The notes beneath the pieces are model-generated. The model saw only the letters and a list, made by a program, of their open reading frames with translations. It made no database searches and was not told the DNA's origin. Source: Peribacillus asahii (GTDB lineage Bacteria > Bacillota > Bacilli > Bacillales > DSM-1321). Taken from it: 64,000 nt of DNA. The DNA lies in assembly GCF_003570725.1 (NCBI RefSeq), contig NZ_QWVS01000026.1, positions 1-64,000 of the forward strand. The letters are read 5' to 3'. This document shows positions 36,140 through 45,072 of this stretch, piece after piece. Each line of letters opens with the position of its first letter. Position 1 is the first letter of the stretch. The position numbers and the translations under genes are program-made.

Positions 36140-37638
36140 ATGAATATCAACCCAAGTCACGTGAAAAGTCTAAATAAAGATACTGACGCTGTGCAAAGCG
36201 GGCATCTGATAGAAGATTATCCCGTTAAAGTGTTGCAGATTGGAGAGGGGAATTTTCTTCGAGGCTTCTTTGACTGGATGATTCATGAATGTAATAAACA
36301 AGGGAATTTTCAAGGAAGTATTGTTATCACTCAGCCTCGACCATCTGGAAAAGAAAAAATAGAGAAATTGAAGCAACAAGATGGATTATACACGTTGATG
36401 ATACGGGGGATTCAAAACGGGGAGAAAGTAGAACGTAAGGAGATTATTTCTGTTTTTTCAAAGGCAGTGGATCCGTATGAAGAATGGGTTGAATTTTTGG
36501 AGTTGTCCCAAAATCCTACATTAGAATTTGTAGTCTCTAACACGACAGAAGCAGGCCTTACCTACCAGCCTATTTCTTGGAAAGAAGGAGAACCGATTGA
36601 ATCGTTTCCTGGAAGACTAACGGCTTTTTTATATGAGCGCTATTTATATTTTAACGGGGATTCAGAAAAGGGCCTTATCATGCTGCCGTGTGAACTTTTG
36701 GAGAGAAATGGGGATACATTGAAGCAATGCGTTCTTCAGCACAGCAGGGACTGGGAATTACCGAAGTCATTTATGGATTGGGTGGATCAAGATAATCTTT
36801 TCCTCAACTCTCTTGTAGATCGCATCGTAACAGGTTTCCCTGCTAAAGAGGCAGAAGCATGGTTTGCAGAGTGGGGCTACGAGGATTCTTTATTAAATAC
36901 AGCTGAGCCTTATCATGTATGGACGAAGAAGGTGATCCATCTTTAGATCAGCGTCTTCCGTTGAAACAATACGGTTTAAACGTGCATTGGGTTGAGGATT
37001 TAGTCCCTTATCAAATGAGGAAAGTTCGTATTTTAAATGGTTCACATACATTAATGGCCCCACTAGGTATTCTATCTGGATTGGATGAAGTGGGACAAGT
37101 TATGAATCACCCAAGTTTTAATGAGTTTTTGCGTCAAGCAATTGAGAAGGAAATTATTCCATCCCTATCTTTTGCCCGTAATGAGATGATGCAATATGCA
37201 GAAAGCGTTCTGGAACGTTTTATGAATCCTTTTGTTCAGCATCGTCTGGCCGACATTTCATTAAATAGTTTATCGAAGTTTAAGGTGCGTCTTCTCCCGA
37301 CTTTGGAAGCTTATTTTGAGAAGGAAGGTAGGCTGCCTGTCTGTGTTGTACGGGCTTTTGCTGGTTTGATCCGCTTTTATAAGGTACAGAAAGTGAAAGG
37401 AAGTTACGTAGGGAAACGCTTTGATGGCAAAGAATATATCGTGAACGATCATGTACAGGCAGTTGGATTTTTTAAAGAACAATGGTTCCGTTATGAAGCA
37501 GCAGAAATTTCAATTCAACAACTCGTTGAGAACGTTCTTAGCAATCAATCCTTATGGGGGAAGGATTTGAATATGTTTCCAGACCTTGCTGCTGAATTAA
37601 GTCATCACTTAGAAAATAATGAGGCTGGTATCTTGTAA
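36140..37638 (+). pseudogene. uxaB: Tagaturonate reductase split by a frameshift
   Basis: Two overlapping frames together give one UxaB of about 500 residues, a polyol-dehydrogenase-type NAD enzyme reducing tagaturonate to altronate. The first frame (36140-36946) carries VLQIGEGNFLRGFFDWMI and NTTEAGLTY, up to TAEPYHVW. The second (to 37638) resumes with EEGDPSLDQRLPLK, VRILNGSHTLMAPLG and the C-terminal domain. They join if one G is restored in TATGGACGAAGAA (36918-36930), giving YHVWDEEGDP. No slippery heptamer is seen. Either a recent inactivating deletion or a sequencing error. Confidence 0.85.
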
Positions 37639-37640
37639 GA

Positions 37641-37684
37641 GAAACTTGTTTGATGACCTATTTTAATCATCAAACAAGTTTTTA
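37641..37684 (+). terminator. Terminator of the uxaA gene group
   Basis: AACTTGTTTGATGA and the right arm TCATCAAACAAGTT pair perfectly and end in TTTTT. Confidence 0.9.
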
Positions 37685-37788
37685 GTATAGACGGAACAAT
37701 CTATTATTCATGATATTGGGCATGGGGAAGATTGTATAATTTAAGGTGGATAGACGTTCATTTTTCCGCATAAATCATTTTTCAATCT

Positions 37789-38844
37789 TTAACGTTCGGT
37801 ATAAGAAAGAAACTTCACACATACCGGATAAGGAACGGATACGCTCCCTTGAAGCAGCGTTAATCGCCCTGTTTGCTGATCCCGTGCAAATAAAGTAAGG
37901 TTTCCTGATTCCTCATTTGCGGCAACAAGAAATGCTTCCGATGGATCAAGTGAGAAATCTCGCGGCCAATGACCTTCTGTTCCGATAAGTTGTAGTAAGG
38001 TAAGATGTCCGGTTTCGCTATCAACAGCAAACACTGCAATGCTATCGTGACCGCGATTAGCTGCGTAAACAAAACGACCGTCAGACGATATAGAAATCGC
38101 ACTTCCTTGATTGTTGGCGTAGAAATCAATTGGAACAGAGCGAACGCTTTGAATCATCTTAAAACAACCGGTGTTTTTTTCGAATTGGAGAACGATGACT
38201 TCCGGACGAAGCTCGGCCATCACGTAGACGTATTGTTGATTTGGATGAAAAACAAGATGTCTTGGGCCGCTTCCAGGAGTTGTTGTTAACCGATTTACTT
38301 CATGAAGCTGATCTTGCGTAACGCGATATGTAAGGATGGAATCGATTCCTAAATCAACAGCAATGATATACTGCTCATCAGGGGAGAATCCAGCATAATG
38401 AGCATGTGCTTTTTCCTGTCGCTCTTTGTTTGGACCTGAACCTCTATGTTGAATAGTGGATATAACATGGCTAAGAGTGGCATCTTTTTCAATATGATAG
38501 GATTCAATAAGCCCGTCTCCATAGCTTGCTGCAACAAGCATGTTGTTGTTCTTGTTTACACTAATATGGCAATACGATCCATTTCCGGATTTAGATGTAT
38601 GTAATAAAGTTAGTTCACCGGTATTGTGATGAATGGAAAAGCTTGCAATAGCGCCTTTTCCCTCTATTTTATAGTTGGCATATAAAAATTGGTTGTTATC
38701 ACTAATAGCTAAATAAGTTGGATCCGTTAATGTAGCAACTAAGCGTGGTTGACTAATTGTGCTTGTTTTTGGGTCAAGTGTAAATGAATAGATTCCCTTG
38801 CTTACTCCTCTTGTGTATGTGCCAAGGTAGCCAATGAATGTCAA
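37789..38844 (-). CDS. Lactonase-family beta-propeller protein (6-phosphogluconolactonase-like)
   Basis: A 351-residue seven-bladed propeller. Repeats such as GIYSFTLDPKTSTIS, ASFSIHHNTGELTLL and AVFAVDSETGHLTLLQLI, with HPNQQYVYV and GRFVYAANRGHDSIA, match the YbhE/YkgB 6-phosphogluconolactonase family, which hydrolyses sugar lactones. The start is TTG, supported by GGAGGGAAATACA. It borders the uronate cluster, so aldonolactone hydrolysis there is plausible, but it could simply serve the pentose phosphate pathway. It is separately transcribed on the minus strand. Confidence 0.82.
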   Translation of the reverse strand: MTFIGYLGTYTRGVSKGIYSFTLDPKTSTISQPRLVATLTDPTYLAISDNNQFLYANYKIEGKGAIASFSIHHNTGELTLLHTSKSGNGSYCHISVNKNNNMLVAASYGDGLIESYHIEKDATLSHVISTIQHRGSGPNKERQEKAHAHYAGFSPDEQYIIAVDLGIDSILTYRVTQDQLHEVNRLTTTPGSGPRHLVFHPNQQYVYVMAELRPEVIVLQFEKNTGCFKMIQSVRSVPIDFYANNQGSAISISSDGRFVYAANRGHDSIAVFAVDSETGHLTLLQLIGTEGHWPRDFSLDPSEAFLVAANEESGNLTLFARDQQTGRLTLLQGSVSVPYPVCVKFLSYTER

Positions 38845-38881
38845 TGTATTTCCCTCCTTTATATCTTGTAATTATAGCGTC

Positions 38882-38912
38882 AAAAAGGTGTCCTCAAAAG
38901 AGAGGAACACCA
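38882..38912 (-). terminator. Terminator after adenine deaminase
   Basis: On the minus strand GGTGTTCCTC pairs with GAGGACACC around CTTTT, then TTTTT follows. Confidence 0.88.
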
Positions 38913-38925
38913 TAAGCTGATTCTG

Positions 38926-40674
38926 TTAAGTAGACGGTACGGCCTCAATTGGAATATGAGAAAAAGAAGAAGTGAGGAATAGCCCTTGATCGGTTAATTT
39001 AATTTCAGGAATGACAGGCAATGCTAAAAATGCAAGTGTTAAAAACGGATTAAATTGTTGACTTGCGTTCAATTTGGTTAATGCTTGATCTATTTCCGCT
39101 AATTTCGTAATGACTTGTTGATAGGGGGAGGTCGACATTAAACCGGCAATCGGTAGTGACAATGAGGCCAACACTTTACCATGTTGAATAACGACTAAAC
39201 CGCCTTGCATTTCTTTAATTGTTCGAGCAGCTACTGCCATGTCTTTGTTGTTTGTTCCTGCGATGATTAAATTATGGGAATCGTGAGCAACCGTTGTCGC
39301 AATGGCCCCTGACTTTAATCCGAGACCTTTCACAATGCCGAGCCCAATATTTCTAGTATGATGATGTCGTTCAATCACAGCTAAAGTTAAGTGATCGATA
39401 TCGCTTGAATATTGAAATACACCTGTATCGTCAACATTCACTTTTTCGACTAGATGTTTTGTAATAAGACTATTTGGGATGATTTCGATAATATTAGCTA
39501 AGTTATTTGCGAAAGAAATAGCAAAGTCCGTTGCTTGTAACTCATGAAAATGAACGGTATTTTTCAATGTATCTTCTATGCCCAATGGTTGTACTTCTGG
39601 AAAATGAATTAGTTCACCTTGGGCACAAACTAGTTCTCCGCTTTTATAAACCGAGTCAATACTAATGGAAGATAAATCATTGAGTAATAAAAAATCTGCT
39701 TTATATCCAGGAGCGATGGCTCCTTGATTCGCTAATCCAAAACATTGTGCTGTGTGAATAGAGGCCATTTTAATCGCATTAATCGGTTCGATCCCGTGTG
39801 CAATGGCTAAGCGAACATTATAATCGATGCTTCCTTCATGATGAATATCATCTAGATGACGGTCATCTGTGACAAACAGGCAGCGGTGAATATTGTTTTG
39901 GTTGATAGCGGGAAGAAGGTTGATTAAGTCTTTGGCAACGGTACCTTCTCGAAGCATTAAATACATACCATTTCGAAGTCGTGCCTGAGCCTCTTTAGCT
40001 GTTGTACTTTCGTGATCAGTTGTAATATGAGCACTTCCATACACGTTTAGCTGTTGGTTTGTTAATCCGGCGGCATGACCATCTATTTTTTTATGCAAGG
40101 AGTTTGCATCTGTTAATTTTTGTAGCATATCAGCATCACAACTTTCGACAGCTGGATAATTCATTACTTCTGCCAATCCAAGTACGCGGGGGTGCTGATA
40201 AAATGGTAATAAATCTGAGCTGTTTAATGTCGCACCAGCATGTTCAAAAGAAGTAGCGGGAACGCAAGAGGGGAGCATAAAGTAGAAGTCAAAAGGGAGC
40301 TGCTCCGATTGTTCCAGCATATATTGAATGCCCGTTGATCCAGCAACATTAGCAATCTCATGAGGATCAGCGATGACACATGTTACACCGTGCACAAGCA
40401 GTGCTTTCGCAAATTCTGAAGGACGAACCATAGAGGATTCGATATGAACATGCCCATCAATGAAGGATGGTGATACATACTTTCCTTCGGCATCGATTTC
40501 TGTTTTACCTGTATATGTTCCGATGCCGGCAAAAAAGCCGTCCACAAGGGCGATGTCTCCTTCGAAAATATTTCCGTTAAACACATCGATAATTTTTCCA
40601 TTTTTAATGACGCAATCAGCCGTTTCTTTCCCGGAAGCTACGTTAATTCGTTTTTGCAACATACGTTGATCCAT
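38926..40674 (-). CDS. ade: Adenine deaminase
   Basis: A 582-residue metal-dependent amidohydrolase converting adenine to hypoxanthine and ammonia in purine salvage. The metal motif is HVHIESSMVRPSEF (about residues 74-87), followed by DPHEIANVAG, KIDGHAAGL and FVTDDRHLDD, typical of the AdeC family; the C-terminal domain has AHDSHNLIIAGTNN. Length matches B. subtilis AdeC. ATG after AAAGGAGTGATGAACCG. Guanine deaminase lies upstream on the same strand, a natural partner. Confidence 0.92.
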   Translation of the reverse strand: MDQRMLQKRINVASGKETADCVIKNGKIIDVFNGNIFEGDIALVDGFFAGIGTYTGKTEIDAEGKYVSPSFIDGHVHIESSMVRPSEFAKALLVHGVTCVIADPHEIANVAGSTGIQYMLEQSEQLPFDFYFMLPSCVPATSFEHAGATLNSSDLLPFYQHPRVLGLAEVMNYPAVESCDADMLQKLTDANSLHKKIDGHAAGLTNQQLNVYGSAHITTDHESTTAKEAQARLRNGMYLMLREGTVAKDLINLLPAINQNNIHRCLFVTDDRHLDDIHHEGSIDYNVRLAIAHGIEPINAIKMASIHTAQCFGLANQGAIAPGYKADFLLLNDLSSISIDSVYKSGELVCAQGELIHFPEVQPLGIEDTLKNTVHFHELQATDFAISFANNLANIIEIIPNSLITKHLVEKVNVDDTGVFQYSSDIDHLTLAVIERHHHTRNIGLGIVKGLGLKSGAIATTVAHDSHNLIIAGTNNKDMAVAARTIKEMQGGLVVIQHGKVLASLSLPIAGLMSTSPYQQVITKLAEIDQALTKLNASQQFNPFLTLAFLALPVIPEIKLTDQGLFLTSSFSHIPIEAVPST

Positions 40675-40788
40675 CGGTTCATCACTCCTTTGTCACGCCA
40701 TCTCTTTTGAATTAGGTCCTGTTATGCTAGACTATTGATTTTTTCTCTTATTTATATTATCAACAATATTATTTAACAAAGCTTTGAA

Positions 40789-41256
40789 TTAATATTCTAC
40801 TTTGTCGCTGAAAGTTTCCCATGTTCTAAATGGTAAATCATAGTTTGGAGTATCTAATTTTTTCATTTGTAAGGAGCGTTGATGGATGGGGAGCTCTAAC
40901 TCTTCATAGATAAATTGATCATCGAAACCGATAGAAGCAGCATCTTCTTTTGTACAAGCATAATAAACGGCTTTTGGGCGTGCCCAGTATAAAGCACCAA
41001 TACACATTGGGCAGGGCTCGCAGCTTGTATACACTTCACAATCGTCTAGTTGGAAGGAATTCAAATTTTTGCATGCATCGCGAATTGCTTGAACTTCAGC
41101 ATGGGCTGTTGGATCATTTGTTGTTGTGACATTATTACATCCTTTACCGATAATTTTTCCATCTTTAACAATCACGGCTCCAAAGGGACCGCCGCCTTTC
41201 GCTAACACATTGTCTTTTGCTAGTTGAACAGCCATATCCATGAATTTTACATCCAT
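40789..41256 (-). CDS. guaD: Guanine deaminase (cytidine-deaminase fold)
   Basis: A 155-residue deaminase converting guanine to xanthine. Zinc-site motifs are HAEVQAI and CEPCPMCIGALYWARPKAVYYAC. NNVTTTNDPTAHAE and GFDDQFIYEE closely match B. subtilis GuaD as I recall it. ATG 41256 is chosen; the frame opens with GTG nine bases earlier, which overlaps the AGGGAGTG ribosome site. The gene is 114 bp upstream of ade, without a terminator between, so the two purine deaminases may be co-transcribed. Confidence 0.88.
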   Translation of the reverse strand: MDVKFMDMAVQLAKDNVLAKGGGPFGAVIVKDGKIIGKGCNNVTTTNDPTAHAEVQAIRDACKNLNSFQLDDCEVYTSCEPCPMCIGALYWARPKAVYYACTKEDAASIGFDDQFIYEELELPIHQRSLQMKKLDTPNYDLPFRTWETFSDKVEY

Positions 41257-41449
41257 GTTTAACACTCCCTTTCGTTATGAATGTTAATGTTAAAATTTGT
41301 AACATAACTCATATATACATATTACCATGAAATGGGTTTGATGACATGCTAAGTGTGTATAAAAGGGGATGTATCCTAGCCTAATTTTACTTTCGTTATA
41401 CGAAGTGATAGAGTTGGATATAAATATTTTAGTAGTGAAGGTGAAAAAG

Positions 41450-42352
41450 TTGGAGTTTTTAGGTGTATTATTGCCGATTTTTGGTATCTTTGTTTTAGGA
41501 TTTATCGGTCAGAAGAAATTTCATTTAGAGCCAAAAGCAATCTCGACGGTGTCCGTTTATTTAATGTCACCTTTTCTTGTTTTTCGCACTTTTTATACAA
41601 CGGAATTTAATACGGATTATTTATTTTTAATTTTCTTTACATTTATTCTTTGTATATCGCTCGTTTTAATTGTTTATATTGTTTCGTTTATTCGTTCGTA
41701 TTCGCGAACGGAAACGTGCAGCCTAATTTTGGCTTCGGCATTTATGAATAATGGTAATTATGGTACACCGGTTGTTTTCTTATTATTTGGTGCTGTTGGT
41801 TTAGATTATGCAATTGTCCTGATGGTCGGTCAACAGCTTGTAATGTGTACGATTGGGATTTATTATGCGGCAAAGGGAAGTCCTGAAGGAAATGGAATGC
41901 AGTCTGCGCTTCGTGCCGTCAGACGAATGCCTATTGTATACGGTGCAATAGCGGGTTGGTTGTTTCATTTCTTCCATATCCCATTAAGTAAACCGATTAT
42001 GGAAGCTATTAGTCTTGTGGCGGATGCAGCGATCCCAACCGTAATGCTTGTACTAGGAATGCAGTTAGCGAACATTTCGTTGCGAAAAATGAAAGTACGA
42101 AGAATTTCGCTTGCTTTGTTTCTTAAATTAGCGATTTCGCCAACAATCGCATTTTTACTAACACTGATTCTCCCTGTAGATGAAGTTATTAAACAGATTA
42201 TGATTATTGTTGCGGCGATGCCATCTGCAGCTAATACGACGATGTACGCCCTGCAATTTGACACAGCACCCGAATTTGTTTCCAGTGTAACATTTATTAG
42301 TACGGTCTTAAGTTTGGTTACTTTGCCAATTGTTTTTCTTATATTATTATAG
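41450..42352 (+). CDS. AEC-family (auxin efflux carrier type) transporter
   Basis: A roughly 300-residue membrane protein with about ten helices in two five-helix repeats, as in the bile/arsenite/AEC fold. Family features include PIFGIFVLGFIGQKK, ASAFMNNGNYGTPVVFLLFG (with the central NNGNYG) and AMPSAANTTMYALQF. Members export malate, auxin-like acids or other anions. I place the start at TTG 41450 because GAAGGTG lies 6 bases upstream and the protein then begins at the first helix; an ATG at 41369 touches its own G-run. The substrate is unknown. Confidence 0.75.
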   Translation: MEFLGVLLPIFGIFVLGFIGQKKFHLEPKAISTVSVYLMSPFLVFRTFYTTEFNTDYLFLIFFTFILCISLVLIVYIVSFIRSYSRTETCSLILASAFMNNGNYGTPVVFLLFGAVGLDYAIVLMVGQQLVMCTIGIYYAAKGSPEGNGMQSALRAVRRMPIVYGAIAGWLFHFFHIPLSKPIMEAISLVADAAIPTVMLVLGMQLANISLRKMKVRRISLALFLKLAISPTIAFLLTLILPVDEVIKQIMIIVAAMPSAANTTMYALQFDTAPEFVSSVTFISTVLSLVTLPIVFLILL

Positions 42353-42489
42353 ATTTTATAAATTTACATTTATTCACAAAACGTAAGAAAAGACTTTTTG
42401 AACAGAACGTTATAAAATTTACTTAATTACTTTAGCTATGTTAAATGATCTTGTTAAATCGTTACTATTTTAGATGAGGAGGGGTAGGA

Positions 42490-42900
42490 GTGCTGCAAAC
42501 GACAGTTGACTTAGTGAATGTAGAACAAATTGAGGCGATTTTAAAAGAACTTGTGCAAGATTCCTATGAGGAAGTGAAAGAAGACGGGCTATTATTATGC
42601 ATGGAATGCGGGGATGTTGATTTGTATATTACAGCATCGCATCATGAATTGCTTCAAGATGCAATTCACCGTAACTTTCAGGTTGATGAATATGGAAAAG
42701 TAATCGATCGTGAAAAATATCAACAGTTAATGGATGATTTGAACGAATATTTTGTAAAGCTTCATATAGAAAGCGGCTACTTTGATTACTATCCAGCAGG
42801 TACATATGAAGTAGATGGAGAACAACGTGTCTCGGAGACAGATATGTTGGCACCAAAAGGTCAGTTTTATGCACCGTTTGAAGATGCTAAATATATATAA
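42490..42900 (+). CDS. Unrecognised acidic small protein
   Basis: A 136-residue protein beginning with GTG after GAGGAGGGGTAG. It is acidic and alternates predicted helices with short strands: an N-terminal helix EQIEAILKELVQDSYEEVKEDG, then LLLCMECGDVDLYITASHHELL, a helix YQQLMDDLNEYFVKL and a tail rich in Tyr/Pro/Gly. There is no membrane segment or recognised catalytic motif. It starts a series of small unknown genes. I cannot suggest a function. Confidence 0.6.
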   Translation: MLQTTVDLVNVEQIEAILKELVQDSYEEVKEDGLLLCMECGDVDLYITASHHELLQDAIHRNFQVDEYGKVIDREKYQQLMDDLNEYFVKLHIESGYFDYYPAGTYEVDGEQRVSETDMLAPKGQFYAPFEDAKYI

Positions 42901-42975
42901 GAATGTTCTTTTTCGAAAAGGATTGGTTTAAACGTCAATTTCGAAAAAAGTACTAAACATCCTAGTCGGATTTTC

Positions 42976-43010
42976 AACCTTATCTATATATGGATAAGGT
43001 TTTTGTTTTT
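42976..43010 (+). terminator. Terminator after the 42490 gene
   Basis: AACCTTATC and GATAAGGTT flank TATATATG and run into TTTTG. Confidence 0.85.
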
Positions 43011-43089
43011 CGTAAAGGATATTTGGTTTTTTGTAAAGAATAAATTATGTAGGTAACAGGTAATAAGACTTATTAATGGGGGGATATTT

Positions 43090-43482
43090 GTGCAATATTA
43101 TTTAGCAGCGGATGAAAAAAATAAAAAGCAAGTGCGTTCGTTAGTGAAGAAGCTCAAAACACGAGGCTACAATTGTTTGAATGATTCTAGTGTCATAAGC
43201 CAAACATCTCGTAAGTCTAATATTATAAACATGGATGAATCGGAAGAACAAATGATAGAAAAGGCTGATTTTATTTTAGTGTTTCTCAAGGCTGGCAAAG
43301 GGAATTTATATACAATTGGCTATGCGCTTGCTTTAAAGAAAAAGATTATTGTATATTCTCCTGAGAAAGAACATTATCATCTTGGAAAAAAATCGATTTT
43401 TCACAATATGCCCTATGTTGATATTTGTAGTGGTACGTTTTATAAATTAGAAAAAATGCTTCACTCTGTATTTGTAGCGTAA
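43090..43482 (+). CDS. Nucleoside 2-deoxyribosyltransferase-like protein
   Basis: A 130-residue protein from GTG 43090 with ATGGGGGGAT upstream. It has the flavodoxin-like pattern of nucleoside deoxyribosyltransferases/DprA-TIR-like folds: YYLAADEKNKKQVRSLVKKLKTRG at the start, ADFILVFLKAGKGNLYTIGYALALKKKIIVYSP in the middle. In true enzymes a catalytic Glu lies in the ...G...E.GYA... segment; here the position reads GNLYTIGYALA with no Glu, so enzymatic activity is doubtful. It could be a ligand-binding relative. Confidence 0.6.
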   Translation: MQYYLAADEKNKKQVRSLVKKLKTRGYNCLNDSSVISQTSRKSNIINMDESEEQMIEKADFILVFLKAGKGNLYTIGYALALKKKIIVYSPEKEHYHLGKKSIFHNMPYVDICSGTFYKLEKMLHSVFVA

Positions 43483-43614
43483 AAGTGTACAAGCTTCGTT
43501 TCAAATCTGTAACAAATAAATAACAATTATTACATTATGAAAGTTACCCCCACATTGTTTAACCATGATCTCGTATCGTGTAATAGAACATAAATTAAAG
43601 GGGAGAGATTTGAT

Positions 43615-43746
43615 TTGAGAATAATCGATATCGATCAATTATTGTTAGCGACGGTAGATATAGAGACGGAATCGGTTGCAAATCAACTTCATACGTTTCA
43701 TATATACGATATTGATCAATTATTGGAAAAAACAAGAGATGAGTGA
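43615..43746 (+). CDS. 43-residue small protein with an internal repeat
   Basis: A short frame starts at TTG 43615 with AAAGGGGAGAGA eight bases upstream and ends at TGA 43744-43746, the last base before a perfect terminator stem. The protein contains the repeat IIDIDQLL and IYDIDQLL, and is otherwise acidic with no membrane segment. A good ribosome site, clean stop and immediate terminator argue that it is translated. I know no family for it. Alternative: a chance frame in a short leader RNA. Confidence 0.55.
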   Translation: MRIIDIDQLLLATVDIETESVANQLHTFHIYDIDQLLEKTRDE

Positions 43747-43775
43747 AAGCATGACAATGTGTGCATGCTTTTTTT
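43747..43775 (+). terminator. Terminator of the 43-residue gene
   Basis: AAGCATG and CATGCTT pair around ACAATGTGTG, followed by a T run; the stem begins at the base after the stop codon. Confidence 0.82.
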
Positions 43776-43835
43776 CTGTGCTAAAAGCTATGTTAATGAA
43801 TCGTGTTGATTAATAGGCTCTTTTTAACACAGCTA

Positions 43836-43864
43836 AATAAAAAAAGCTCCTTACATGAAGGAGC
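43836..43864 (-). terminator. Terminator of the 33-residue minus-strand gene
   Basis: On the minus strand GCTCCTT and AAGGAGC flank CATGT and are followed by TTTTTTTAT. Confidence 0.85.
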
Positions 43865-43954
43865 GGTATACGAAGTTATGATAAGATTGTCATGAAGGTA
43901 CGTACGCATGGATGGGCTAATCCTGGTGCATTATTCTTGGGTGTGAGATGAGGA

Positions 43955-44056
43955 TTACGACTGGCGGCCTTTAATAAAGCCGAGCAAAACGAACATAGCA
44001 ACAGATCCAACAACAAAAACTCCCTTAATAATGCCAACAAGAAGTTCATCGTACAT
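43955..44056 (-). CDS. 33-residue single-helix membrane protein
   Basis: ATG at 44056 on the minus strand follows GGAGGTCTTATAC and the frame ends at TAA 43955-43957. The protein is MYDELLVGIIKGVFVVGSV followed by AMFVLLGFIKGRQS: a short acidic start, one hydrophobic helix of about 22 residues and a basic end, so N-out or N-in single-span. A terminator for this strand lies about 90 bp beyond. A typical very small membrane gene that gene finders miss. Function unknown. Confidence 0.62.
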   Translation of the reverse strand: MYDELLVGIIKGVFVVGSVAMFVLLGFIKGRQS

Positions 44057-44155
44057 GTATAAGACCTCCATAAAAAAGAATTAAGATACAACATAGAATT
44101 TACCATTTCTAGGTGAATTATAACATATTTGTTCAAGGGAGTAGTAACAAAAGAG

Positions 44156-44902
44156 TTACTTCAAGTTTAATGCTTTTCTCGTTTGCGGACCGACGACCCC
44201 ATCCGCGGTTAAGTTGTTATCTTTTTGAAACTTTTTAACGGCCTTTTCCGTATTCGAACCAAATATACCGTCTGTTCCTTTTGTTGAATAGCCAAGTGAG
44301 GTTAGTTTCTTTTGCAGCGCAACAACTTGAGGACCTTGACTTCCTTTTTTTAGTACTGTATCGACTATTCCAACTGGCATTGTTTCGGCCCCTGTCACTT
44401 TAAAGCCATTAGCAGCGGCAATAGTCTTAAATGATTTAGACGAGCTTGTAATAATAACAGGCGTACCTACTTTTACTTTTGAATAAAGCCACTTTACATC
44501 TTCATTGTACATGCGAACGCAGCCAGCACTTACATATTTACCAATAGAACTGGCGTTATTATTGCCATGAATGGCATAGGTATTACCCGGTGTGTTTCTT
44601 GCATTAATGCCAAGCCATCTGTTTCCTAAAGGATTTCTTGGATCACCGCCTCTAATGTTTTCTTTGTAGTACGGTCTGTTGACGATTTTGTTGACAATCT
44701 TAAACTTTCCTTCCGGGGTGTACGAAGGTTTTTTACCAGTCGCAACGAGAAAAATTTTGGTGAGTTTATTATTCTCATAATAGGCTAATTGATTAGTAGT
44801 TTTATTAATGATAATCAATTGCTTTGAAGCGGCACCAGCAGGCGGACTGTAAAAAACGAAACAAGAAACGAAAAATAATAGCGCTACGAGTAATTTCTTC
44901 AT
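44156..44902 (-). CDS. L,D-transpeptidase with peptidoglycan-binding domain
   Basis: A 248-residue exported enzyme with a signal peptide at residues 1-25 (MKKLLVALLFFVSCF...GAAS), a YkuD catalytic domain with H112 in IHGNNN and the nucleophile C128 in SAGCVRMYNEDV, then a PG_binding_1 repeat (about 188-248) with LQKKLTSLGYSTKGTDGIFG. It should form 3-3 crosslinks or attach proteins to peptidoglycan. I place the start at ATG 44902, after AAAGAAGAGAT, because that gives a normal signal peptide; the frame runs further upstream without one. Confidence 0.86.
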   Translation of the reverse strand: MKKLLVALLFFVSCFVFYSPPAGAASKQLIIINKTTNQLAYYENNKLTKIFLVATGKKPSYTPEGKFKIVNKIVNRPYYKENIRGGDPRNPLGNRWLGINARNTPGNTYAIHGNNNASSIGKYVSAGCVRMYNEDVKWLYSKVKVGTPVIITSSSKSFKTIAAANGFKVTGAETMPVGIVDTVLKKGSQGPQVVALQKKLTSLGYSTKGTDGIFGSNTEKAVKKFQKDNNLTADGVVGPQTRKALNLK

Positions 44903-45072
44903 ATCTCTTCTTTCCCATCCTTCTAAATTGGTGAATCCTTTTATTTTATGCATCGTAAAGAATCTGGATGACAAATAGAAGCTTAAATAGGTATAAAAGC
45001 AGGATATGTTTTTAGGAAGCACACTTTATAGATGATTTCATACATTAAATTAAACGATGGGGGGTGGAGAAT

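Noticed and set aside
36900-36950. Programmed ribosomal frameshifting in uxaB
   Set aside because: No slippery heptamer, stem-loop or stimulatory Shine-Dalgarno at the junction, and UxaB is not known to use frameshifting; a plain one-base loss explains it.
43385-43404. AAATCGATTT palindrome resembling the uronate operator
   Set aside because: It lies inside the coding sequence of an unrelated gene in an A/T-run context and lacks the full TAAATCGATTTA form.
43876-44136. 86-codon minus-strand frame overlapping the 33-residue gene
   Set aside because: The competing frame has no ribosome site; the shorter gene in another frame has GGAGG, a sensible membrane helix and a terminator.
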